This document shows positions 19,246 through 30,477 of a DNA stretch of 64,000 bases, one piece after another. The DNA comes from Pleurodeles waltl (taxonomy: Eukaryota > Chordata > Amphibia > Caudata > Salamandridae). The position numbers and the translations under genes were made by a program. Within the stretch, counting starts at the first letter, position 1, and every line of letters starts with the position of its first letter. Below the pieces are notes generated by a model. That model was not told the DNA's origin. It ran no database searches and saw only the letters and a list, made by a program, of their open reading frames with translations. The DNA is taken from positions 668,727,628-668,791,627 of the forward strand of contig NC_090451.1 of NCBI RefSeq assembly GCF_031143425.1, in the 5' to 3' direction.

Positions 19246-21345
19246 GTGGCCAACCCTCATACAGAGGGGGATATCAACAACACAGATATTCCACCTATCC
19301 ATCATCTTCACAGCAATATCGTCCATACTACTCGCAAAGGCAGCCGCCACAACCAGCCTATAGTAGACCTGCCGGCCGTGGACGTTCAACCCGTCCGGCC
19401 AAAGATTCGGCTCGTAGAACCTGATGCTTTCAAGGCTCCGGCTACGTCCAGTCCGCCTCCTGTCACTCTGGGCGGGAGGATATCTTTATTCCTCAGTCAG
19501 TGGCAAACCATTACATCAGACAAGTGGGTCCTACAATTAGTGAAATGGGGCCATACTTCTGAATTTATCCAGATACCTCCCTCCAATCCTCCCCGCAGGA
19601 CTCGTTCAAGATACCCTCAACAACTCAAAAAGTAGATCGACAAGATGCTTCTCAAGGGAGCTATAGAGAAGGTGCCTCGGGCCCAACGAGGAACAGGATT
19701 TTATTCCAGGTTCTTCCTCATTCGGAAAAAGAGGAAGGATTGGAGGCCGATCCTCGATTTAAGGGAGCTAAATGTATACCTGAAAAAACAATTGTTCCAA
19801 ATGATCAGCCTGCAAGACGTTCTTCTGCGTCTCAATCAGGGAAATTTTATGTCTTCACTAGACCTGAAAGACGCATACTTCCACATACCCATCCACCCTG
19901 CCCACAGAAAATACTTAAGATTCACCGTAGCCGGGAGCCATTATCAATACCGTGGCCTTCCTTTCGGACTGAAATCAGCCCCAGGAATATTTACCAAATG
20001 TCTAGCACCAGTCGCAGCCTTTCTCAGGAGGAGAAAGCACCAGGTTTTTCCATACTTAGACGATTGGTTGATAAAGGCAAAGACTTACGCAGGAGCGCAC
20101 AAGTCAACAAAAAAGTGCGTTTCATTACTAACCAATCTCGGATTCACAATCAACTGGGAGAAGTCCAACCCTCTACCAGTACGCAATATCACCTTTCCAG
20201 GAGCAAGACTGGACACAGAATCCGCCATGGCATGTCCCACGTTAGAGAGGCAACAAAGATTACTGACTCTAGTAAGTTCCATACAGAGAAGAGGAAAGGT
20301 TACTGTCCGTCTGTTCAAATCGCTATTGGGCATGATGTCTTCATGCATACCTCTGGTCCCTCTGTGTCGACTGAAGATGTGCCCCTTACAAGAGCAACTA
20401 AATCGTCAATGGCTCCAAGTATCGGGCACTTTCGAAGACCGGATACAAATAACTCCGATAATGATCAGAACTCTGAGATGGTGGTCTCAAAGGCATCATC
20501 TATCAATCGGCCTTTTGTTTCTACAACAACCAGCCCCGTGGACCATAACAACCGATGCGTCACTGGAAGGCTGGGGAGCGGTGTTACAGGATCTGCAAAT
20601 AAGTGGCAAATGGCCACTGCATCTGGCATCAATGCATATCAATTGGCTAGAACTCAGGGCAGTGCACCTGGCCTTACAAGCGTTTCTCCCCAGGATCTCG
20701 GGATCGCAAGTGGTAATAAGAACAGAAAACACCACTACGATGCACTATCTCAACAAACAAGGAAGCACAAGATCTCTCACTCTCTCCAGGAAAGGCCAAG
20801 CGATCTGGAACTGGGCCTCGCAGCAAGGCATCACACTATCAGCTGTACACTTGCCTGGAATAAACAACAAGACAGCAGATGCACTCAGCAGGCAGAAATC
20901 GGACTGCCACGAGTGGGAGCTAGACCAGACAGTACTGAACCATATTTTTTCCCTATGGGGAACACCAACGCTGGACCTGTTTGCGAACAAAGACAACGCC
21001 AAATGCCAGCTCTTCGCAAGTTGGCATCACCAGAAGGGATCTTGGGGGAATGCGTTTTCGATAGTCTGGTAAGACATCTTTGCTTACGCTTTTCCTCCCA
21101 TTCCATTGATCCCAAGGGTCCTCACGAAGATGAAATCAGAACCGTGCACTCTGATACTGATAGCTCCGTACTGGCCGCGTCAACATTGGTTTGCGGAACT
21201 TCTCCTTCTGTCAATCAAACCTCATATTCCACTGGAACCATCACCTCAATTACTGACAATGAACAACGGCCAGGTTCGGCACCCCGATCCGCATTCAATG
21301 CGGTTATCAGCCTGGCTCCTCACCACAGAGAGTTTGCGCATTTGA
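19246..21345 (+). pseudogene. DIRS-A reverse transcriptase, RNase H and methyltransferase-like ORF, broken
   Basis: One frame carries the whole polyprotein but has stop codons at 19633 and 21070. The RT part has SSLDLKDAYFHIPI, LPFGLKSAP and YLDDWL (about 20050). RNase H has TTDASLEGWGAVL (about 20548), LELRAVHLAL, TENTTTMHYLNKQG (Asp replaced by Glu in this block) and ADALSR. The methyltransferase-like part has LDLFANKDN, FPPIPLIP and IAPYWPRQHW. Apart from the two stops the sequence is well conserved with element B. Confidence 0.9.
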
Positions 21346-22352
21346 ATATCCCGCAGGACTGCAGGGATATTTTGTCAAAAGCCAGAGCGGATAGCACTAA
21401 CAAGACGTATCAGTGTAAATGGAAAAGATTCTGTGCCTGGTGTCAGATAGACCCTCTAGTCTCACCACCAGAGGAAATATTGCTGTATATCTTACAGCTA
21501 GCTCAATCTGGCCTAGAACTCTCGTCCATTAAAGTTCACTTAGCAGCTATGGCTGCATACAGACGTTCAGATGACACACCCTCACTCTTCTCTTCTCGGC
21601 TGATTAAGAGATTTCTGAAGGGGCTTTTCAGGGTTTATCCTCCTTTCAGACCACCGCCTCCTTCGTGGAATATGAATATTGTCTTGGCACAACTGATGAA
21701 GCATCCGTTTGAGCCGATCCATCGTGCTTTCCTCAAGTTCTTGTCGTGGAAGGTTGCCTTATTGGTAGCTCTTACATCAGCTAGGCGGGTCAGCGAGGTG
21801 CAAGCGCTTTCCATCCAAGAGCCATTCCTGCAGCTTAAACACGACAGACTGCTAATGTGCACTAACCAGCATTTTATTCCAAAGGTTCCGTCAGACTTTC
21901 ACATAAACTAACCTCTAGTCTTCAAATCTTTTTTTCCTCATCCATCTACTCCGGCGGAGAGGGCATTACACTCCTTAGACGTTAAAAGATGTGTTCAATT
22001 TTACTTGGACAGGACTAAATCTTTTTGACGCTCTAATCGGTTATTTGTAGCGTACAGTGCTCCTAGGAAGGGGTACCCACTATCCAAGCAAAGTATTTCC
22101 AGATGGATCGCCTCAGCCATTCGCTTTTGCCATCAAGCAGCAGGCAAACCTTTGCAATCATCTGTGCATGCTCATTCTACGAGAAAAGTCTCACTGTCAG
22201 CGGCACTGTTTGCCGTAGTGCCAATACAAGACATTTGTAGGGCAGCAACATGGAAGAGCTGTCATACTTTCACAAAGCACTACTGCTTGGAATCTCTATC
22301 TCAGGGAGAGGTAGCAGTAGGCCAAGCGGTTCTCAGCAATCTCTTCAGGTGA
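21327..22352 (+). pseudogene. DIRS-A tyrosine recombinase, broken
   Basis: The catalytic Arg motif TSARRVSEVQALS, HSTRK, and the final block SCHTFTKHY are all present in one frame, so the active-site signature survives. Two stops interrupt it, TAA at 21909 and TGA at 22026. The same frame is open upstream back to 19740 across the RT ORF, as in element B. Confidence 0.88.
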
Positions 22353-22412
22353 AGGTGAGCCATTTCTCCTACATCCCTCCATGCTAGAACAGTTATGCAC
22401 ATTGTTTATATT

Positions 22413-22433
22413 AAAAAAAAAAAAAAAAAAAAA
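22413..22433 (+). repeat. Poly(A) run downstream of the DIRS-A recombinase
   Basis: About 21 adenines, followed at 22560-22637 by a TATATG/TA microsatellite. Both lie between the recombinase stop and the ICR, in DIRS-A's non-coding 3' region. Confidence 0.8.
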
Positions 22434-22756
22434 TGAAATGTATACAAAGATAAAAGAACGTTATGACAAACACATAAGTAAATGGGTTTGAAGACAAAGG
22501 TCATGTTACAGTAGTGTCTTATAATAATTTATTTTTACTATGTCTCTTGGTATTTCGTTATGTATTTGTACATGTATATCTATATATATGTATATATATA
22601 TGTGTATGGATATACATATATATATATATATATATGGGTGTATTCTTATATAGTTGCATATTATATGCAGGATGATAAGGTTTTGTGGGTCAAAGTGTTT
22701 TTTCTATTAGAGGTGTTGTCATATTACAATGTGCATAGTTATTGCTCTCTACTCTG

Positions 22757-22865
22757 ATTCAAGCATGTGAATCTATGAAAGTTCCAATACTGGAGTAAGA
22801 AAATAAGTTACTTACCTGTAACTATATTTCTCCAGTATTGGAATCTTTCATAGATTCACATGCGA
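22757..22865 (+). repeat. DIRS-A internal complementary region (ICR)
   Basis: A palindromic arrangement: ATTCAAGCATGTGAATC...CCAATACTGGAG, a 40-bp core with TAAGTTACTTACCTGTAAC, then CTCCAGTATTGGAATC...GATTCACATGC. Its reverse complement joins the right terminal extension to the left ITR start, exactly as required for the circle junction. Confidence 0.88.
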
Positions 22866-22945
22866 CCCACCCTCCTCCCCAGAGAAGCTCACTTTACCTC
22901 TTTCTTTCTTTCTCTGTTTAACATATTGTACGCACTTGTGCTTGG

Positions 22946-23190
22946 AAAATCTGAGGTGCTGGAGTTTCTCTCAGGAGGTTCTGAAGGGTGCTGTCGCCTG
23001 ATTGGTGGAGGCTCAGGTTTGGTCCTTTTCACAAAATGACTCTGATAGACTGTGAAATTGAAGAGGCCTAAGGCCTTTTTGCTCTGTTAATATGTCTTAA
23101 CATTACTTGTGAAAATTGTACCGGGACTCCCATCTCGACAACGGGGAATGATTCAAGCATGTGAATCTATGAAAGATTCCAATACTGGAG
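22946..23190 (+). repeat. DIRS-A right inverted terminal repeat
   Basis: The inverted partner of 10379-10624, ending ...GATTCCAATACTGGAG. It is followed by AACTATAG and then a solo LTR; the rest of the element's extension lies beyond that LTR. Confidence 0.92.
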
Positions 23191-23198
23191 AACTATAG

Positions 23199-25882
23199 TG
23201 TAGGAAGTTGGCTCTGTATGCACTATTTCAAAGTAAGGAATAGTATGCACAGAGTCCAAGGGTTCCCCTTAGAGGTAAGATAGTGGCAAAAAGAGATAAT
23301 ATTAATGCTCTATTTTGTGGTAGTGTGGTCGAGCACGAGCAGTAGGCTTATCAAAGGAGTAGTGTTAAGCATTTGTTGTACATACACACAGGCAATAAAT
23401 GAGGAACACACACTCAGAGACAATTCCAGGCCAATAGGTTTTTGTATAGAAAAATAAAATATCTTTTCTTAGTTTATTTTAAGAACCACAGGTTCAAATT
23501 CTACATGTAATACTTTGCATGAAAGGTATTGCAGGTAAGTACTTTAGGAACTTTGAATAATCACAATAGCATATATACTTTTCAAATAAAACACATATAG
23601 CTATTTTAAAACTAGACAGTGCAATTTTCACAGTTCCTAGGGGAGGTAAGTAATTGTTAGTTCTTGCAGGTAAGTAAACCACCTACGGGGTTCAAGTTTG
23701 GGTCCAAGGTAGCCCACCGTTAGGGGCTCAGAGCAACCCCAAAGTTACCACACCAGCAGCTCAGGGCCGGTCAGGTGCAGAGTTCAAAGTGGTGCCCAAA
23801 ATACATAGGCTTCAATGGAGAAGGGGGTGCCCCGGTTCCAGTCTGCAGGTAAGTACCCGCGTCTTCGGAGGGCAGACCAGGGGGGTTTTGTAGGGCACCG
23901 GGGGGGATTCAAGTTAGCACAGAAAGTACACCCTCAGCAGCACGGGGGCGGCCGGGTGCAGTGTGCAAACACACGTCGGGTTTGTAATAGGTTTCAATGG
24001 GAGACCGAGGGGTCTCTTCAGCGATGCAGGCAGGCAAGGGGGGGCTCCTCCGGGTAGCCACCACCTGGGCAAGGGAGAGGGCCTCCTGGGGGTCACTCCT
24101 GCACTGGAGTTCCGATCCTTCAGGTCCTGGGGGCTGCGGGTGCAGGGTCTTTTCCAGGTGTCGGGATCTGAGAGTCAGGCAGTCACGGTCAGGGGGAGCC
24201 TCGGGATTCCCTCTGCAGGCGTCGCTGTGGGGGCTCAGGGGGGACAACTTTGGATACTCAGTCTCAGAGTCGCCGGAGAGTCCTCCCTGAAGTGTTGTTT
24301 CTCTACAAGTCGAGCCGGGGGCGTCTGGTGCAGAGTTGCAAGTCTCACGCTTCTAGCGGGAAATGCTGTTGTCTTTAAGTTGCTTCTTTGGAAACAAAGT
24401 TGCAGTCTTGGGTGAACAGGGCCGCTGTTCTCTGGAGTTTCTTGGCCCTTTTAGAGCAGGGTAGTCCTCTGAGGATTCAGAGGTCGCTGGTCCTGGGGAA
24501 AGCGTCGCTGGAGCAGTTTTCTTCCGAAGGGGGGAGACAGGCCGGTAGAGCTGGGGCCAAAGCAGTTGGTGTCTCCGTCTTCTCTGCAGGGTTTTTCAGC
24601 TCAGCAGTCCTCTTCTTCTTAGGTTGCAGGAATCTGAGTTCCTAGGTTCAGGGGAGCCCCTAAATACAGAATTTAGGGGTGTGTTTAGGTCAGGGAGGGC
24701 AGTAGCCAATGGCTACTATCCCTGAGGGTGGCTACACCCTCTTTGTGCCTCCTCCCAAGGGGAGGGGGTCACATTCCTATCCCTATTGGGGGGGATCCTC
24801 CATCTGCAAGATGGAGGATTCCTAAAAGTCAGAGTCACTTCAGCTCAGGTTGCCTTAGGGGCTGTCCTGACTGGCCAGTGACTCCTCCTTGTTTTTCTCA
24901 TTATCTCCTCCGGCCTTGCCGCCAAAAGTGGGGCCGTGGCCGGAGGGGGCGGGCAACTCCACTAGCTGGAATGCCCTGTGGTGCCGTAACAAAGGGGGTG
25001 AGCCTTTGAGGCTCACTGCCAGGTGTTACAGCTCCTGCAAGGGGGAGGTGATAAGCATCTCCACCCAGTGCAGGTTTTGTTACTAGCCACAGAGTGACAA
25101 AGGCACTCTCCCCATGTGGCCAGCAACATGTCTCGAGTGTGGCAGGCTGCTAAAACCAGTCAGCCTACACGGGTAGTTGGTTAAGGTTTCAGGGGGCACC
25201 TCTAAGGTGCCCTCTGGGGTGTATTTTACAATTAAATGTACACTGGCATCAGTGTGCATTTATTGTGCTGAGAAGTTTGATACCAAACTTCCCAGTTTTC
25301 AGTGTAGCCATTATGTTGCTGTGGAGTTCGTGTTTGACAGACTCCCAGACCATATACTCTTATGGCTACCCTGCACTTACAATGTCTAAGGTTTGGCTTA
25401 GACACTGTAGGGGCACAGTGCTCATGCACTGGTGCCCTCACCTATGGTATAGTGCACCCCGCCTTAGGGCTGTAAGGCCTGCTAGAGGGGTGACTTATCT
25501 ATACTGCATAGGCAGTGTGAGGTTGGCATGGCACCCTGAGGGGAGTGCCATGTCGACTTACTCGTTTTGTCCTCACCAGTACACACAAGCTGGCAAGCAG
25601 TGTTTCTGTGCTGAGTGAGGGGTCCCCAGGGTGGCATAAGATATGCTGCTGCCCTTAGAGACCTTCCCTGGCATCAGGGCCCTTGGTACCAGGGGTACCA
25701 GTTACAAGGGACTTACCTGGATGCCAGGGTGTGCCAATTGTGTAAACAAAAGTACAGGTTAGGGAAAGAACACTGGTGCTGGGGCCTGGTTAGCAGGCCT
25801 CAGCACACTTTCAAATCAATACATAGCATCAGCAAAGGCAAAAAGTCAGTGGGTAACCATGCCAAGGAGGCATTTCCTTACA
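23199..25882 (-). mobile_element. Solo LTR (2.68 kb), Gmr1-related, inside the DIRS-A end
   Basis: It starts TGTAGGAAGTTGGC and ends GCATTTCCTTACA, with the TG...CA termini of an LTR, and is flanked by a perfect 5-bp target duplication, TATAG (23194-23198 and 25883-25887). In reverse complement its first bases contain TTGGCATGGTTACCCC, also found at the start of the Gmr1 LTR at 58605, and its last bases resemble CCAGCTTCCTACA, so it is a Gmr1-type LTR on the minus strand. No internal region remains, as expected after LTR-LTR recombination. Open frames within it are not coding. Confidence 0.9.
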
Positions 25883-25912
25883 TATAGTTACAGGTAAGTA
25901 ACTTATTTTCTT
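25883..25912 (+). repeat. DIRS-A right terminal extension
   Basis: TATAGTTACAGGTAAGTAAC and the next ten bases match the core of the DIRS-A ICR. They are the outermost sense-3' end of the element, cut off from the right ITR by the solo LTR. The segment contains a consensus splice donor, CAG|GTAAGT, in the sense direction. Confidence 0.85.
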
Positions 25913-26214
25913 CTTGTATTATGGTGTTTACCATGAAAAATGTGTATCTTTTCTCCATTGCTAAGTGGTTCTCTATTATTCCGTAATAAAACTGTAGTTA
26001 TTTTTTTTCGGTATGGTTATGTTATTTAAGGGTACTTTTTTTGTAATTAATAAATAATTGTATTCTGGGAGTTGTAGTTCCCTGTGAGAAACTGGAACAA
26101 CTTCCATAAAAAAATGCTAACTGGAAGAGAAACACTGGCGCCTGGGGAAACTGGAATTCTCTAAATACTATAGGAAGTAAGCCCGTTAGTAGGTTAATCT
26201 ATTCTAATTTACCG

Positions 26215-27757
26215 ATCCAGTGCAGCTGTGTTGACTCTCTCAAGGAGAAGAGTGAATCCCGGAAGTGATTGGAAATGCAGATGATGGGGACTGGAAGGTT
26301 GTTTTCTTTGATTTTGCAATGCTTGTTTGTGGAAGAGGGCGTTTTCATAGAATTTGGGTTTTACGGTTGGGGGGTAGTTTGTGCGGGCAGTTGGGCGTGG
26401 AAATAAAAATCAGTTTCATGATTATATTGCACAGTCATCCTGTTTGGTTCCTAAGGTGATTCCTGAAGCCCATGTGTCATCCCCCAAGGTAAGGTACAAA
26501 GTTAGTTAAGATGCCGTTCAGATTTGGGGGTGGAGAGGGGGGTGGGGGTGGGGAGAGGTCTTATGCAAAGTTATTTATCAAAGGGTACGGATTGCTTAGA
26601 ACACTGACTTGATTCAGAGTTCGTGGGAGAGGCACCCCAAGGGTGAGGAACGCTCATGGATGTGGAAAGGTGGTGCCCTAAACACAGCTGTTAGTGTTCA
26701 CTCTGTCTCAAGGATGCTGCGATTCCTTAACTGGGTTTTGGGATCTGTTACTAAGAAAAATATTCCTCGTTGTAGGGTTCTCTACCCACTTTCGACCATT
26801 ACAAGGTACCACAGTTGAAAGGTTATGTTTGTTTAGGGGGTACATTTCTCTCTTTATGAGACAGTGGTCTTGTGAGCGCTGTTGAGACTCCATGTTTTTC
26901 TTTTACGGGTGGTGTGCACTGCAATATCTATTTTTCATGCAGGTTTGTAGCTGGTTCTTTATCTCCTGTAACCTTTCATAACTGCTCATCATATCAGTGA
27001 TTACAGGTGACATTTGCAAGAGGGGGGGATGTGGGGAGTGGTATTTTGCCTGCTAACCTATGTGATCTGCTAGATCATAGTCTTCAGTGTGGTAGCCATA
27101 GCTGGCTTTGACCATCTGATGGTCAGTTGCATGTTTTAAGATTCAACCAGAAGTGAAATTAATGTCTCCATTTGCTTGTGCACTTCCCCAGAATTGAGCG
27201 GTCTGCTCCGAAAGGCTGCTGTTTTGGCTTGAATTTTTTGTAAACTTTTTGTTCTCCTTTCTTTCATGTTGTCTCAGAGGTGCAGTATAACAAGCTGGTA
27301 CACCGTGGTATAGCTTGCATTGGCAGTTCCAAACCTTTAGATTTCTATGTTTGACAGTGTTTTGATTACAGTTTCTGGTCGTGGAGTACTTAGCTGGTTC
27401 TCTAGTGGGTCTTGCCTGTTGACATTACTCCATGAGGGTTCTCTGCTCAGCAGCTGGTGATGAATTAGCTAGCTTATTAGTTTTTGTGATTAGTTTCTGC
27501 TGATGTCCTTGTGGTTGTGAACACTATCCACAAAAATAGTGTGCTCATGACTTTAATTTCTCCAATCCTGGGATCTGAATTCTCAGGGCTTAGGCCAGCA
27601 TTGTTGAATTGCTCTACTTGGGGTTGTCCTTGCAGAGCGCTTTCACAAAAGAATGATGTGACCGCATTAAAATGAAGTGTAGACCTGAGTAATCTGCCAA
27701 CACTGGTACTGATGCATGTGGTCAAAACTGTGCCACTCAAGAAGGCTTCATCCACAG
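26215..27757 (+). repeat. Duplicated host block Q1
   Basis: Two parts (26215-26460 and 27420-27750) match 60745-61350 in the same orientation, for example GTGCAGCTGTGTTGA, GAGAAGAGTGAATCCCGG, ATGATTATATTGCACA and GAATTCTCAGGGCTTAGGC. Copy Q1 has about 960 bases between the parts that Q2 lacks. No coding frame is convincing. The block ends at a Gmr1-type LTR fragment. The 300 bases between 25913 and 26214 are AT-rich host DNA without recognisable features. Confidence 0.82.
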
Positions 27758-28060
27758 AAGGGTGGGTAGTGGCTCCTACCCCATCTGGACACTCCATCTT
27801 AGACTCGACTCTGCCCCCTTTTTTTGCAGGTCGCCTTCTCCCACGATCCACACTTGGGTTCCTCTGGTCTAGTCCTGTTCTTCCAAAGTTCCATTTCTAA
27901 GTCTTCTTGTTAGTCCTTGGGAAGACCAGGTACTTAACTCTGCTCTCCTCATCACTGGGGGTCACTAAGGTATCACCTCTTGGGGTCCTGAGTTCTCACA
28001 GCTCCCCTCTAGCTACTCCATTGTTTTAGGCGGATGTCTTCACTTCACATTCCACTGTTT
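27758..28060 (+). mobile_element. Gmr1-type LTR fragment
   Basis: GGGTGGGTAGTGGCTCCT followed by TGGACACTCC matches the LTR copies at 8038 and 60660, and the following 250 bases keep landmarks such as CAGCTCCCCTCTA. Both LTR ends are missing. Confidence 0.65.
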
Positions 28061-28157
28061 TAGTATATGGTTTGGCCCTGCCCTAGGACCGTAGCTATTT
28101 TCTACAATTTTTTTACCAATGCTTGTTATTTCTTATGCTAATTACTACACTATTACT

Positions 28158-28178
28158 GTGTGTGTGTGTGTGTATGTG

Positions 28179-28209
<31 letters not shown>

Positions 28210-28210
28210 G
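28158..28210. repeat. TG/TA microsatellite
   Basis: A run of TG repeats passes into TA repeats and directly abuts the terminal motif of DIRS-C1. Confidence 0.9.
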
Positions 28211-28640
28211 GAAAATGTGACTTACCCAGTGTACATCTGTTCGTGGCATGTTGTGCTGCAGATTCACATGCTATGCATAGCTCTTCCGACATCTAGTGTT
28301 GGACTCAGAGTGTTACAAGTTGTTTTTCTTCGAAGAAGCCTTTTCGGAGTCATGGGATCAAGTGACTCCTCCTGTCGGTTCCATTGCACATGGGCATCGA
28401 CTCCACTGTTAGACTGTTTTCCTGCAAAGGGTGAAGGAAGAGATGTCAATATATATTTATATACATAATTACAAATGTAAAAACTTAAACGACTACAGGC
28501 TTACGGGGAGGAGGGTGGGTGCATGTCAGTCTGCAGCACTACATGCCACAAACAGATATACACTGAGTAAGTGACATTTTCCGTTCGATGGCATGTGTAG
28601 CTGCAGATACACATGCTATGCATAGATTGAAAAGCAGTTA
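28211..28640 (-). repeat. DIRS-C1 end: ITR and ICR
   Basis: The terminal motif GAAAATGTGACTTACCCAGT (28211) is followed by ATTCACATGCTATGCATAGC and CATCTAGTGTTGGACTC. An inverted version of the end junction, ACACTGAGTAAGTGACATTT with ACATGCTATGCATAG, occurs at 28558-28625 and is the ICR. The same ITR in inverted orientation ends C2 at about 53160. Confidence 0.8.
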
Positions 28641-28726
28641 GTCCTACCAAAAAGCGGTGGCTAGCCTGTAGGAGTTGAAGTTGTTTGAAATAATGTCTTT
28701 AAGACATCTTGGATTACAGTGGCTTG

Positions 28727-29770
28727 TTACTGTGAAAAAACATCAACACAATAGTGTTTTGTAAATTTATGGGGAGTTGACCATGTGGCTGCTTTACATA
28801 TATCAACCATCGGTATGTTTCCTAACAATGCCATTGTTGCACCTTTCTTTCTTGTAGAATGTGCTTTAGAAGTGATCAAAATGTAGTCTTTTTGCTTTGA
28901 TATAGCATGTCTGTATGCATCTAACAATCCATCTTGCTAAACCTTGTTTTGATATAGGATTGCCTGTATGTGGTTGTTGGAAAGCAACAAAAAGTTGCTT
29001 TGTTTTCCTAAAATGTTTAGTTCTATCAACATAGTACGTAAGAGCTCTTTTGAGATCTAGGGTATGAAGAGCTCTTTCTGCCACAGAGTCTGGCTGTGGA
29101 AAGAAGACTGGCAGTTCCACTGTTTGGCTGATGCGAAAAAGAGATACTACTTATGGTAGAAATTTTAGATTTGTTCTAAGTACAACTTTGTTTGTGCACT
29201 TGGAAAAAACGTTCTTCAAGAGTGAATGCTTGTATTTCATGAACTCTTCTTAAAGAAGTAATAGCTAAAGGAATGCAACCTTCCATGCTAAAAATTGAAT
29301 TTAAGAGTGCATGGGTTCAAAAGGTGGTCCCATGAGTCTGGCAAGTACGATAATTAAATTCCACGATGGAACAGGTGCTGTTCTAGGTGGAATAGTGTTT
29401 TAATCCTTCCATGAAGGCTTTAATAACAGGAACTCTGAGTAGAGAAGTATGTTGAATAGTCTGTAAGTATGCAGATATTGCAGTAAGGTGTATCTTGATG
29501 GATGAGAAAGCCAAATATGATTTTTGCAAATTAAGTAAATAGCATACAATATCTTGTATAGATGCTGTAAGTGGATCAGTGTTTTTAGATTGACAGTAGT
29601 ATACAAATATTTTCCACTTGTTTGCATAGCATTGTCTAGTAGTAGGTTTACATGCTTGTTTAATTACTTCCATACATTCTAGTGGAAGTGGAAGTTTTAG
29701 GTAACCAAATTCTATGACTTCAGGAGCCAAATCGCTTGATTGAGAGCACTGGAGTATGGATGCCTGATTT
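28727..29770 (-). pseudogene. DIRS-C1 tyrosine recombinase, broken
   Basis: Frameshifted pieces show CYANKWKIFVYYCQSK (core-binding domain), a degenerate TSLRRVHEIQ with the catalytic Arg, AERALHTLDLKRALTYY, HSTRKKGA and TPHKFTKHY with the Tyr. The His of the HTFTKHY block reads HKFTKHY. At least two frameshifts separate these blocks. Confidence 0.85.
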
Positions 29771-30477
29771 GACCTTTGTTTTATGTTAACAAATCTGGTC
29801 TGTATGGGAGTTTGGAATGAGGTAATACAGACAGAGCCAAGAGTGTTGTGTACCAGTGCTGGCGTGCCCATGTTGGTGCTATGAGTATCATGGTGAGTGA
29901 CGTTTGACATAGTTTGCTGACTAGAAATGGAAGGAGTGGGAGAGGGGGGAAAAGCGTAAGCAAATATCCTTGACCAGTTGATACATAGAGCATTGCCCTT
30001 GGATAGGGATTGTGGGTGTTTGGATGCGAAGTTTTGGCATTTTGCGCTTTCGCTTGTTGCGAATAGATCTATGTCTGGTGTTTCCAACTTGTGAAAGTAC
30101 TTTTGAAGTACTTGGGGGGTGAATCTCCCATTTGTGTGTTTGATGGTGATTTCTGCTTAGGAGATCTGCCAGCTGATTGTCTATCCCTGGAATATATTGT
30201 GCTAATAAATTAATTTGATTGTGAATTGCCCATTTCCAAATTGTTTTGGTTAGAAGGGACGGCTGAGTTGAATGTGTCCCGTCCTGTTTGTTGAGGTAAT
30301 ACATGGTTGTCATGTTGTCTGTTTTTAGGAGAACATTCTTCTGTTTGTGAAGAGGTTGAAACGCTTTTAGGGCAAGAAACACAGCTAATAATTTTAAGTG
30401 GTTTATGTGTAGCTGTTTCTGTTTGACATCCCATTGCCCTTGAACAGTCTGACTGTTTAGGTGAGCTCCCCAAGCAA
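29770..30477 (-). pseudogene. DIRS-C1 RNase H and methyltransferase-like part
   Basis: Starting at the LINE junction the frame reads WGAHLNSQTVQGQW, LLAVFLALKAFQPL (the RNase H Glu block, degenerate), KTDNMTTMYYLNKQDG and ADLLSR, then DIDLFATSESAKC, FAYAFPP and IAPTWARQHWY of the methyltransferase-like domain in a shifted frame. The first RNase H Asp block lies on the other side of the LINE. Confidence 0.82.

Larger units (their letters stand above)
10377..25912 (+). mobile_element. DIRS-A: full-structure DIRS retrotransposon split by two insertions
   Basis: DIRS elements move through a circular intermediate inserted by a tyrosine recombinase and make no target duplication. Here the order on the plus strand is left ITR, gag (cut by element B), RT-RNase H-methyltransferase-like ORF, recombinase, ICR, right ITR and a terminal extension. 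The extension (25883-25912) is separated from the right ITR by a solo LTR. The left edge reads GTTACTCCAG, and the ICR joins the two ends in the expected way, which fixes both boundaries. Frameshifts in gag and stops in both pol frames show that it is inactive. Confidence 0.92.

Noticed and set aside
23909..24415. Several 90-150-codon open frames on both strands
   Set aside because: All lie inside the G/C-rich centre of a solo LTR and are not conserved with the second solo LTR.
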